A DNA stretch of 14,838 bases from an uncultured Sediminicola sp. (GTDB lineage Bacteria; Bacteroidota; Bacteroidia; Flavobacteriales; Flavobacteriaceae), in contig CALHVB010000011.1 in the NCBI GenBank assembly GCA_938039345.1, positions 1 to 14,838 of the forward strand, in the 5' to 3' direction. The notes below the pieces were generated by a model, which ran no database searches, was not told the origin of the DNA, and saw only the letters and a list, made by a program, of their open reading frames with translations. The translations under genes were made by a program, and so were the position numbers. How positions within the stretch are numbered: position 1 is the first letter of the stretch; every line of letters starts with the position of its first letter. This document shows positions 7,780 through 14,267 of the stretch, piece by piece.

Positions 7780-8076
7780 TTATTTTAATAAATCAGCAAC
7801 ATATGGCATTAAAGCCAAATGACGAGCTCTTTTAACAGCCGTAGCTACTTTTCTTTGATACTTTAAAGAAGTTCCTGTTAATCTTCTTGGAAGTAATTTA
7901 CCTTGCTCATTCACAAGTTTTAATAAGAAATCTGGATCCTTATAATCTACATATTTAATTCCAGATTTTTTAAATCTACAATATTTCTTTTGCTTGTTGG
8001 TATCTATGTTTAATGGAGTTAAATATCTAATTTCTCCATCTTTTTTACCTTTTGCTTGTTGTTCTATAGATGACAT
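7780..8076 (-). CDS. rpsR: 30S ribosomal protein bS18
   Basis: This 98-residue protein contains the bS18 core: [19 protein letters not shown] (residues 31-49) followed by [18 protein letters not shown] (58-75) and ARHLALMPY. It has a single Cys (Cys33), so it is the zinc-free form. The N-terminus is about 20 residues longer than in E. coli, which is usual in Bacteroidota. bS18 pairs with bS6 on the platform of the 30S subunit. In the Flavobacterium ribosome, bS6, bS18 and bS21 together hold the 3' tail of 16S rRNA so that the anti-Shine-Dalgarno sequence is hidden; this gene is part of that trait. It starts 5 bases after rpsF and is co-transcribed with it. Confidence 0.98.
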   Translation of the reverse strand: MSSIEQQAKGKKDGEIRYLTPLNIDTNKQKKYCRFKKSGIKYVDYKDPDFLLKLVNEQGKLLPRRLTGTSLKYQRKVATAVKRARHLALMPYVADLLK

Positions 8077-8081
8077 AATCC

Positions 8082-8420
8082 TTAAGCTTTAGTTTTTAAT
8101 TTTGTTCTTCTTCTTTCTGCCCATGAGATAGCGTGCTTATCTAACTTTACAGTTAAGAAACGCATAATACGCTCGTCTCTTCTAAACTCTAACTCATAAG
8201 GAGTTATAGCTTGTCCATCCACAGTAAATTCAAACAAATGGTAAAAACCACTTTTTTTGTGTTGAATAGGATATGCTAATTTTTTTAGTCCCCAATTTTC
8301 TTTTGAGACCATTTTGGCACCTTTGTTGATTAAGAAATCTTCAAACTTCTTAACTGTTTCCTCTATCTGAGTATCAGATAGAACGGGATTCAAAATGAAA
8401 ACAGTTTCGTAATGATTCAT
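8082..8420 (-). CDS. rpsF: 30S ribosomal protein bS6
   Basis: This 112-residue protein shows the bS6 pattern: [16 protein letters not shown] at the start, [22 protein letters not shown] in the middle (residues 44-65), and [19 protein letters not shown] near the end, with a basic tail. It forms the bS6:bS18 heterodimer on the 30S platform. It is first in the operon rpsF-rpsR-rplI; the priB or ssb gene found between rpsF and rpsR in some phyla is absent. The start is ATG at 8418-8420. No Shine-Dalgarno sequence lies before it, only the AT-rich stretch typical of this phylum. The promoter at 8443-8473 predicts a leader of about 19 bases. Confidence 0.98.
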   Translation of the reverse strand: MNHYETVFILNPVLSDTQIEETVKKFEDFLINKGAKMVSKENWGLKKLAYPIQHKKSGFYHLFEFTVDGQAITPYELEFRRDERIMRFLTVKLDKHAISWAERRRTKLKTKA

Positions 8421-8442
8421 ATGATTAAATTTTTTAAGTGCG

Positions 8443-8473
8443 CAAAAGTAATAATATTTATGACTAATTACAA
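8443..8473 (-). promoter_or_regulatory. promoter of rpsF-rpsR-rplI
   Basis: On the minus strand TTG (8473-8471), a 20-base spacer and TACTTTTG (8450-8443) match the Bacteroidota housekeeping promoter TTG-N19-23-TAnnTTTG exactly. Transcription should begin about 4-5 bases further on (near 8439), which leaves a leader of about 19 bases before the rpsF ATG. Confidence 0.8.
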
Positions 8474-8593
8474 GAAAATAAGAAAATGTTCGTTATATAG
8501 ATAACAAGTTATTAACAAATAAACATTAACCTAACATCTAAATCATGCAAAATGCCAATTACACAACAGATTATGCCATGTTTACATCTTTTG

Positions 8594-8624
8594 TTGCACT
8601 TAATCGGGTTTTTTCGGTAATTTG
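8594..8624 (+). promoter_or_regulatory. possible promoter of the LytTR regulator gene
   Basis: TTG at 8594-8596 is followed after 21 bases by TAATTTG (8618-8624), one base shorter than the TAnnTTTG consensus. It would start transcription near 8629 and give a leader of about 30 bases. The spacing is right but the -7 box is imperfect, so this is tentative. The rest of the 238-base gap (8421-8658) shows the rpsF promoter and two short dyads at 8492-8516, and nothing coding. Confidence 0.4.
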
Positions 8625-8658
8625 CACTATGATTTAACCCCACAAATCTAAACCTTTT

Positions 8659-9351
8659 ATGAAACTAAGAAGTATTATTGTAGACGATTCATCTATGCAG
8701 CGTATGGCCGTTGCTAAGTTGGTGAACAATCATCCTAATTTAGCTTTAATTGCTGAGTACAGCAATGCCATTGAAGCTAAGAATGGTATAAAAAACAACG
8801 AAGTAGACATAATCTTCTTAGATGTTGAGATGCCCATTATTAATGGATTTGATTTACTAGAGTCTTTAGAAAACCCTCCACAAGTAATATTAATAACAGG
8901 AAAGCCTGATTATGCTTTAAAAGCATTTGATTACGATGTTACCGATTATTTACACAAGCCTATTACAATGTCTCGTTTTGATGCATCTGTAAAGAGAGCG
9001 GTTAGTAAATATGAACAAGCACATAGAGTCAACGAGGACGAAGAACATATTTTCGTAAAAAGTAATCTTAAAAAGAGAAAAGTTATCCTTAATGATATTA
9101 AATGGATTGAAGCTCTTGGTGACTATATAAAATTAGTTACAGATGAAGCTAATATCGTTATATTATCTACCATGAAATCTTTTGAAAAAGAATTGCCAGA
9201 AGATAAATTTTTAAGAATTCATAAATCTTATATTGTAAACCTAGAAAAGGTAGAAAAATTCAATAGTAAAAATGTTGAAGTAAGTGGGAGACAAATACCA
9301 TTAAGCAGAAATAAAAAAGCCGAATTAGCTGAAGCTCTTAGCAACGTATAA
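8659..9351 (+). CDS. response regulator with LytTR DNA-binding domain
   Basis: This 230-residue protein has a receiver domain (residues about 1-118) with acidic pocket Asp9-Asp10, phospho-acceptor Asp55 in FLDVEMP, Thr80 in LITGKP and Lys100-Pro101, all the residues needed for phosphorylation. A LytTR domain follows (about 130-227: HIFVKSNLKKRKVI, WIEALGDYIKLV, FLRIHKSYIVNL), which binds direct repeats in promoter DNA. It should be the output half of a two-component system, usually paired in this phylum with a membrane histidine kinase of the 5TM/7TM LytS type. No kinase gene is next to it, so its partner must be elsewhere. It stands alone between the divergent rpsF operon and the convergent priA gene; its target genes are unknown. 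Start ATG at 8659 gives the standard short N-terminus. Confidence 0.95.
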   Translation: MKLRSIIVDDSSMQRMAVAKLVNNHPNLALIAEYSNAIEAKNGIKNNEVDIIFLDVEMPIINGFDLLESLENPPQVILITGKPDYALKAFDYDVTDYLHKPITMSRFDASVKRAVSKYEQAHRVNEDEEHIFVKSNLKKRKVILNDIKWIEALGDYIKLVTDEANIVILSTMKSFEKELPEDKFLRIHKSYIVNLEKVEKFNSKNVEVSGRQIPLSRNKKAELAEALSNV

Positions 9352-9361
9352 TTAAACAAAA

Positions 9362-11818
9362 TTATATATAATCTACATTGTAGATTACACGCACTCCTTT
9401 GTAGTGAGAAATAGTATTAAAAGATTTTTCTATTCTTTTAATACTATTTTTAGTTTTAAGAAGATGCTGCTGCTTTGGAATCTTTATAATTATATTACGA
9501 ATATACTGATTACGAACTCTTGCCACTGGAGGTTGCTCTGGTCCTAATACATTTTCTCCAAATACATTTTTTAACGATTTAGCAAACCAAAAAGACGCTT
9601 CGTTTATTTTATTATAATCTTTATGTTTAAAGGTTATTTTAACAATTCTATTGGCTGGCGGATACTTATATTGTTCACGATCATAAATTTGTTCTTTAAA
9701 CATAGTGGCAAAATCACCGATAGATACTTGTTTTAAAATTTGATGATACGGATTAAAACTCTGTATTAATACTTTTCCCCTTTTACTAGTTCTACCTGCT
9801 CTACCTGCTACTTGCGTTAAAAGCTGAAAAGTTTTTTCATGCGCTCTAAAATCTGGAAAGTTTAGTAATGTATCTGCATTCATTACTCCTACTAAACTTA
9901 CATTCCTAAAATCTAAACCTTTAGTTAGCATTTGCGTTCCCACCAAAATATCTAATTCTTGTTTTTCAAAAGCATTTATTAATTTTTCATAACCATATTT
10001 CCCTCGTGTTGTATCTAAATCCATACGACCTATATTATTCTCAGGAAATAATTCATTTAATTCTTTTTCTATTTGTTCTGTTCCAAAGCCTTTAGTGTCT
10101 AATGTAGCATTACCACAAGCCAAACAACTTTGCTGTATTGCCATCTGATAGCTACAATAATGACACCTTAATTGTTTTCTATGTTCGTGATAGGTTAAAC
10201 TTACGTCGCAATTAGGGCATTGTGTTACATGCCCACAAGTAGTACACTCCACAATAGGAGCATACCCTCTCCTGTTTTGAAATAAAATAACTTGTTCTCC
10301 AATACTTAATGCTTCATTAATTTCTTCTAACAAACGTTCAGAAAAATGTCCTTGCATTCTCTTTTTACGATGTTGTTCTTTTATATCTACCAACTCAATC
10401 GTTGGCATTAAAACATTTCCGTACCTTCTTTTAATACTAGCATACCCATACTTTCCTATTTTAACATTATAAAAACTCTCTACACTTGGTGTTGCCGAAC
10501 CTAAAAGAATATTACTTTTATGAAGATTAGCTAAAACAATAGCAGCATCTCTTGCGTGGTATCTTGGTGCGGGATCATACTGCTTAAAAGAACTCTCGTG
10601 CTCTTCATCTACTATAATTAGCCCTAAATTAGAAAATGGCAGAAATAAAGAAGATCGTGCTCCTATAATAATTTGCGCTTTTGATTTATTAGTAAGTACA
10701 TTATTCCAAACCTCTACTCGTTCCTGAATACTATATTTTGAATGGTATACCGCTACTTGTTCTCCAAAATAATTTTGTAATCGTACAATTAATTGTGTTG
10801 TTAATGCTATTTCTGGAAGTAAGTACAATGCCTGCTTTCCTGTTTTTATAATATCTGCTATTAGCTTTACATATACCTCTGTTTTTCCTGAGGATGTAAC
10901 TCCATGCAATAATGTTGTTTTATTCTCTTTAAAGTTTTCTTTTATGGCATTAAACGCTTCTTCCTGATAAGAATTAAGCGGTTTTACAGCAGTCTTTTCT
11001 TTGTCATTACTATAGATAACTCTATCTGTTCTTATCAATTTTTCTTCTAAAACATTCTTATCAATTAATGTTTTTATAACTGCACTAGAACTTTCGCTTT
11101 CTTTTATTAAAACAGATACTTTTACAGATTCTTTAGTTACCGCCTGTAATTGAAAAAGCGACAAAATTACTTTTCGTTGTTTTGGAGCTCTATTTAAAAT
11201 ATCTAATAAGTCTTTTAACTTTTCTTCTGATTGATATGCTTTTCCTAATTGTACATATCTTTCCATTTTAGGCTTATACCGCTCATAAACCTCCTCTTTT
11301 AAAGAAATAATATTTTTATTAAGCAACCTATTTAATACTGGTAGTATATTTTTTTTATCTAGTATAGCACTTATTTCTTGCACCCTTAATACAGGCTGAT
11401 GTTGCAAAGCCTCAAATACTAAAAACTCATCATCCTTTAAATTAACATCGTCTACAGCAGTATTTTCATTCTTTAAAATTAGTGTTTCGCTTTCTAGAAG
11501 AAAAGCACCAGGAACAGCTCCCCTAAAAACTTCTCCTATTGTACACATGTAGTACTCTGCTATCCAAAACCATAATTGCAACTGAAGTGAATTTACGATT
11601 GGTTCTTCATCTATAATTTGATGAATTTCTTTTGCCTCATATACAGTTGGCGGAGTATTGTGTATTTCGTAAACTAATGCTGTATATATCTTAGTTTTTC
11701 CAAAAGGAACTGCTATACGCATTCCTTGCTTTAAAAACTGCGCTTCTTGTTCCGAAATACTATATGTAAATAGTTTTTCTAATGGAATTGGTAAAATTAC
11801 ATTTACAAAATACTGCAT
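9362..11818 (-). CDS. priA: replication restart helicase PriA (primosomal protein N')
   Basis: This 818-residue protein restarts stalled replication forks by unwinding the lagging-strand arm and loading the primosome. Domains in order: the N-terminal 3'-end-binding domain (about 1-105: MQYFVNVILPIPLEKLFTY, VPFG); a winged-helix region; the helicase core with Walker A GVTSSGKT (306-313, Lys312) and DEEH (404-407); and a zinc-binding insert with eight Cys (525, 528, 534, 537, 552, 555, 565, 568). Helicase lobe 2 follows with GTQMLTKGLDF (627-637) and QVAGRAGR (669-676), then the C-terminal domain. All catalytic and zinc residues are intact. The length is normal for Bacteroidota. It lies 13 bases downstream of the DUF2147 gene, last in the nadC cluster, but it also has its own strong promoter. 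The ATG at 11816-11818 is only 4 bases from that -7 box. Confidence 0.98.
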   Translation of the reverse strand: MQYFVNVILPIPLEKLFTYSISEQEAQFLKQGMRIAVPFGKTKIYTALVYEIHNTPPTVYEAKEIHQIIDEEPIVNSLQLQLWFWIAEYYMCTIGEVFRGAVPGAFLLESETLILKNENTAVDDVNLKDDEFLVFEALQHQPVLRVQEISAILDKKNILPVLNRLLNKNIISLKEEVYERYKPKMERYVQLGKAYQSEEKLKDLLDILNRAPKQRKVILSLFQLQAVTKESVKVSVLIKESESSSAVIKTLIDKNVLEEKLIRTDRVIYSNDKEKTAVKPLNSYQEEAFNAIKENFKENKTTLLHGVTSSGKTEVYVKLIADIIKTGKQALYLLPEIALTTQLIVRLQNYFGEQVAVYHSKYSIQERVEVWNNVLTNKSKAQIIIGARSSLFLPFSNLGLIIVDEEHESSFKQYDPAPRYHARDAAIVLANLHKSNILLGSATPSVESFYNVKIGKYGYASIKRRYGNVLMPTIELVDIKEQHRKKRMQGHFSERLLEEINEALSIGEQVILFQNRRGYAPIVECTTCGHVTQCPNCDVSLTYHEHRKQLRCHYCSYQMAIQQSCLACGNATLDTKGFGTEQIEKELNELFPENNIGRMDLDTTRGKYGYEKLINAFEKQELDILVGTQMLTKGLDFRNVSLVGVMNADTLLNFPDFRAHEKTFQLLTQVAGRAGRTSKRGKVLIQSFNPYHQILKQVSIGDFATMFKEQIYDREQYKYPPANRIVKITFKHKDYNKINEASFWFAKSLKNVFGENVLGPEQPPVARVRNQYIRNIIIKIPKQQHLLKTKNSIKRIEKSFNTISHYKGVRVIYNVDYI
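9369..9387 (-). terminator. inverted repeat at the 3' end of priA, possible weak terminator
   Basis: A perfect 19-base inverted repeat with 9-base arms around one central base overlaps the last codons of priA. As RNA it can form an 8-bp stem with a 3-base loop. On the minus strand AT-rich sequence (TATATAATTTTGTTTAATT) follows. The stem has only two G-C pairs, so it would be a weak terminator. Only 10 bases separate the priA and LytTR gene stops, so any terminator must lie inside coding DNA. Confidence 0.35.
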
Positions 11819-11822
11819 TCCT

Positions 11823-11853
11823 CAAAGGTAATTACTCTTCTACTTTAACCCAA
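11823..11853 (-). promoter_or_regulatory. internal promoter of priA, predicts a leaderless mRNA
   Basis: On the minus strand TTG (11853-11851), 20 bases, then TACCTTTG (11830-11823) match the Bacteroidota consensus in both boxes and spacing. The ATG of priA begins 5 bases after the final G, so the transcript should begin at or within a base or two of the start codon. The promoter lies in the last codons of the DUF2147 gene and the 13-base gap. Confidence 0.75.
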
Positions 11854-12272
11854 GTTTGGGTTCTGTATAAAAAGGCAAGGTAGCCTCTTACATACAACTC
11901 GTTAGAATTATCTGGATTTAACCATATTTTACACCTAAAAGTCATAGCTTGTTGTGGATCAAAAAGTGTTTTCCCTGTATAAATCCCCTTTTTTTCTTTG
12001 TGTAAGTTTTCAATAATAGTCATTCCTAAAATAGGCTTACCCTTTCTTTCTCCTTTACATTTTACACACTTGGCATTTTCTTTTCCTTCTTCTAAAATCT
12101 CTATAACTTTACCGAATATAGCTCCATCTTGTTCATAGATATTAATAATAGCTTTTTCTACTCCATTTCTATCATCAATTGTTTTCCATTTTCCTAAAAT
12201 ACTTTGCGCATAAGAAAGATTAACAAAAAGTAAAAGTATGTAAATTATAATCTGCTTATTCGTTTTCAACAT
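11832..12272 (-). CDS. DUF2147 secreted or periplasmic protein
   Basis: This 146-residue protein starts with a basic tip and hydrophobic stretch (residues 1-22, likely cut SYA|Q), so it is exported by Sec. The mature part fits DUF2147: ILGKWKTIDD at the start, a small beta-rich body with CVKCKG (Cys69 and Cys72) and KPILGMTII, and a YVRGYLAFLYRTQTWVKV ending. The fold is thought to be lipocalin-like from family structure; no ligand is known. A third Cys (114) lies in FRCKIW; the three cysteines could form a disulfide in the periplasm. The ATG at 12270-12272 overlaps the end of the yihY-like gene by 17 bases, so the two are translationally coupled. It carries the priA promoter in its 3' end. 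Confidence 0.88.
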   Translation of the reverse strand: MLKTNKQIIIYILLLFVNLSYAQSILGKWKTIDDRNGVEKAIINIYEQDGAIFGKVIEILEEGKENAKCVKCKGERKGKPILGMTIIENLHKEKKGIYTGKTLFDPQQAMTFRCKIWLNPDNSNELYVRGYLAFLYRTQTWVKVEE

Positions 12273-13236
12273 TCGGGGTATATTTTTTTCTAAGGGAATT
12301 TAATGTAGCATTTAACTCAAACCCTAACAGCAATATATTAGAATTTAACCAGATATACACCATTAAAATTAACAAACCTCCTAAAGCCCCATATAATTCG
12401 TTATATCTAGCAAATTTCTCCACATAAACTCCAAATAAATAAGAAGTTAAAACAAACAGTAAAGTTGTCATTGCTGCACCTGCCGAGAAAAACTTTGCTT
12501 TTTTACCTTCTGCTGTTCCAAAATAATACAAGATTGCAGTTGTTAAATAAGACAATAGAATAAAGAAAAGTATTTTACCTAGTCTTACCCCCAACATATC
12601 ATTTTCTTCAATAGCATATCCTCTTGTTTTCGCTGCCAATTCACTTAAGTATTCTATAATATAAAACTCAAAATATACAAAACCTACTGCTCCTGCAATT
12701 AATAATATAGATAACAATAAGCTTACTAAAAAAGCATATATATATTGCCGAATAAAATTACGGGTAAGGTTTACATGAAAGGAATTCTCGAAGCCCGCAA
12801 AAATAGCATTTACGCCATTTGCCACTAAGAATATCGATATTAAAAAAGAAGATGAAAGTAAGCCTCCCCTTTTTTGATTTTTTATTTGCTGATATATATC
12901 TCCAAAATAATCTCCTGTAGCTGTTGGTAAAAACGATTCCAGGAACAATAGAAACTGAGCATCAAAATTTTCATTCCCTACACTAACATAAGGAATTAAA
13001 AATGGCACTAATGTTACCATAAATATTAATAGAGGAAATAGTGCCATAAAGAGACTAAAAGCAATTGAACTAGCCCTACTAGATACTGTTCCATTGATAA
13101 TTCCCAATAAGTACATTTCTATTAAATCATAAAAAGATAGTCCTTCAAAAGTGGCAAGTTTTATTTTTTTTAAAAAACGAACTATCCAATTTATTACAGG
13201 AATTTTATCTAACTTTTCCTCTATCTCTATTGACAT
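12256..13236 (-). CDS. YihY/BrkB-family inner membrane protein
   Basis: This 326-residue protein has about six membrane segments (near residues 57-83, 127-148, 165-195, 220-240, 250-272 and 283-308). The family marks are SSRASSIAFSLFMALFPLLI at the first one and YNELYGALGGLLILMVYIWL at the last. The N-terminal 45 residues and the C-terminal tail look cytoplasmic. The family was once called ribonuclease BN by mistake; the real role is not settled, with proposals of transport or envelope integrity. The ATG directly follows the nadC stop codon with no spacing (13237-13239 is the nadC TAA), and the gene end overlaps the DUF2147 start, so it sits firmly inside the nadC operon. No functional link to NAD synthesis is implied beyond co-expression. 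Confidence 0.93.
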   Translation of the reverse strand: MSIEIEEKLDKIPVINWIVRFLKKIKLATFEGLSFYDLIEMYLLGIINGTVSSRASSIAFSLFMALFPLLIFMVTLVPFLIPYVSVGNENFDAQFLLFLESFLPTATGDYFGDIYQQIKNQKRGGLLSSSFLISIFLVANGVNAIFAGFENSFHVNLTRNFIRQYIYAFLVSLLLSILLIAGAVGFVYFEFYIIEYLSELAAKTRGYAIEENDMLGVRLGKILFFILLSYLTTAILYYFGTAEGKKAKFFSAGAAMTTLLFVLTSYLFGVYVEKFARYNELYGALGGLLILMVYIWLNSNILLLGFELNATLNSLRKKYTPNVENE

Positions 13237-14094
13237 TTATAGTGCTTTAAGACTTAAATCCATATTATATACTGAATGTGTAAGCGCACCAGATGAAATA
13301 TAATTTACACCGCATTCGGCATAGTCTCTAATTGTTTCTTCATTAATACCTCCAGAGGATTCTGTTAAGCAAGATGTTCCTATGGTTTCAACTGCTCTTC
13401 TAGTATCTTCATAATTAAAATTATCTAACAAAATACGATACACGCCACCAGCTGCAAGAATATCTTTTACTTCTGTTAAATCTCTTGCTTCAACAATAAT
13501 TTTTAAATCCCTATTAGTATCTTTTAAATACTGCTTTGTTTTTTCTATTGCTTTTCCTAATCCTCCTGCAAAATCAATATGATTGTCTTTTAACATCATC
13601 ATATCATACAATGCAAATCTATGGTTTTCTCCGCCACCAATTTTTACAGCCCATTTCTCTAAAGCTCTTATCCCAGGAGTTGTTTTTCTTGTATCTAATA
13701 TTTTAGTTCCCGTCCCCTCCAAAAGATTAACAAAATACTTTGTCTTTGTAGCTATAGCACTCATTCTTTGCATTGCATTTAAAACTAAACGTTCTGCTTT
13801 TAAAATACTCTGAGAGCTTCCTAAAACATGAAAAGCAACATCTCCATATTTCACTGGTTTTCCGTCTTCTATAAACGTTTCTATTTGCAAATCTTTATCT
13901 ACGTATGCAAAAACTTCTTTTGCAAAGGATATCCCTGCAATAACACCTTCATCTTTTACCAAAAGTTTTGCTTTCCCAGTTGCCGTATCTGGTATACAGG
14001 CTAACGAACTATGATCACCATCTCCTACATCTTCTCGTATGGCATTGCTAATAATTAAATCTATCTCTTTTTTAAACTGCGCTTCTGTAATCAT
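13237..14094 (-). CDS. nadC: nicotinate-nucleotide diphosphorylase (carboxylating)
   Basis: This 285-residue enzyme (quinolinate phosphoribosyltransferase) makes nicotinic acid mononucleotide from quinolinate and PRPP in de novo NAD synthesis. Key residues can be seen: AERLVLNAMQRMSAIAT (100-116), DTRKTTPGIRALEKWAVKIGG (134-154, with Arg136 and Lys137), NHR (157-159), MLKDNHI (167-173, Lys169), Glu202 in VEARDL, Asp224 in LLDN, and SSGGI near the end. Length is typical and all substrate-binding positions are present. The ATG is at 14092-14094. It is first of the operon nadC-yihY-DUF2147-priA and divergent from rlmH; nadA and nadB are not in the window. A -7 box at 14177-14184 would give it a leader of nearly 80 bases that contains two palindromes. 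Confidence 0.97.
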   Translation of the reverse strand: MITEAQFKKEIDLIISNAIREDVGDGDHSSLACIPDTATGKAKLLVKDEGVIAGISFAKEVFAYVDKDLQIETFIEDGKPVKYGDVAFHVLGSSQSILKAERLVLNAMQRMSAIATKTKYFVNLLEGTGTKILDTRKTTPGIRALEKWAVKIGGGENHRFALYDMMMLKDNHIDFAGGLGKAIEKTKQYLKDTNRDLKIIVEARDLTEVKDILAAGGVYRILLDNFNYEDTRRAVETIGTSCLTESSGGINEETIRDYAECGVNYISSGALTHSVYNMDLSLKAL

Positions 14095-14106
14095 TCTTTT
14101 AATTTA

Positions 14107-14118
14107 CTCGATATCGAG
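14107..14118. promoter_or_regulatory. 12-bp perfect palindrome in the nadC leader
   Basis: CTCGATATCGAG reads the same on both strands. It lies 13 bases before the nadC start codon. It shares the core TCGATAT with a second palindrome whose centre is 40 bases away. It could be an operator, or chance; its G and C content stands out against the AT-rich gap. Confidence 0.35.
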
Positions 14119-14144
14119 ATTTAAATACTCTAATTCTTGTACCG

Positions 14145-14160
14145 AAATCGATATTGATTT
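14145..14160. promoter_or_regulatory. 16-bp near-palindrome in the nadC leader
   Basis: AAATCGATATTGATTT is a palindrome with one mismatched pair (G14150 against T14155). Its core matches the palindrome at 14107-14118. It falls just downstream of the proposed nadC -7 box, where a bound protein could block transcription. Confidence 0.3.
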
Positions 14161-14176
14161 TCTTTTTAATGCCTCG

Positions 14177-14184
14177 CAAACCTA
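14177..14184 (-). promoter_or_regulatory. possible -7 box of nadC
   Basis: The minus strand reads TAGGTTTG, an exact match to TAnnTTTG. No TTG lies at 19-23 bases upstream (the nearest similar triplet is TTA at 23), so only one of the two promoter elements is present. Transcription would start near 14173, about 79 bases before the ATG. Confidence 0.4.
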
Positions 14185-14210
14185 TCCCAAGGTTATTTAC
14201 TTACTGCTAA

Positions 14211-14246
14211 TTTAGTAAAATACGATGGCATTTGGAGTTTAGTAAA
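14211..14246. repeat. two copies of TTTAGTAAA near the rlmH promoter
   Basis: TTTAGTAAA occurs at 14211-14219 and again at 14238-14246, 27 bases apart. Each copy is itself a palindrome around the central G. The second lies between the -33 and -7 elements of the rlmH promoter, the place where a repressor would act. Such AT-rich words can recur by chance. Confidence 0.3.
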
Positions 14247-14262
14247 TGACAAATTACCTTTG
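14232..14262 (+). promoter_or_regulatory. promoter of rlmH, predicts a leaderless mRNA
   Basis: TTG at 14232-14234, 20 bases, then TACCTTTG at 14255-14262 match the Bacteroidota consensus exactly. The rlmH ATG begins 6 bases after the last G, so transcription should begin at or within about two bases of the start codon. The -7 box and spacer length are the same as in the priA promoter. Confidence 0.75.
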
Positions 14263-14267
14263 TTTTT

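Noticed and set aside
8421..8658. Small gene or structured RNA in the rpsF-LytTR gap
   Set aside because: No open frame with coding character and no long stem were found; the gap is explained by two divergent promoters.
11819..11822. AGGA as the Shine-Dalgarno of priA
   Set aside because: It touches the ATG, leaving no spacer, and would be mostly missing from the predicted short transcript; ribosomes of this phylum rarely use such sites.
14095..14176. Riboswitch in the nadC leader (NAD-II or nadA type)
   Set aside because: I see only short palindromes, not the conserved bases or multi-stem layout of a known NAD riboswitch.
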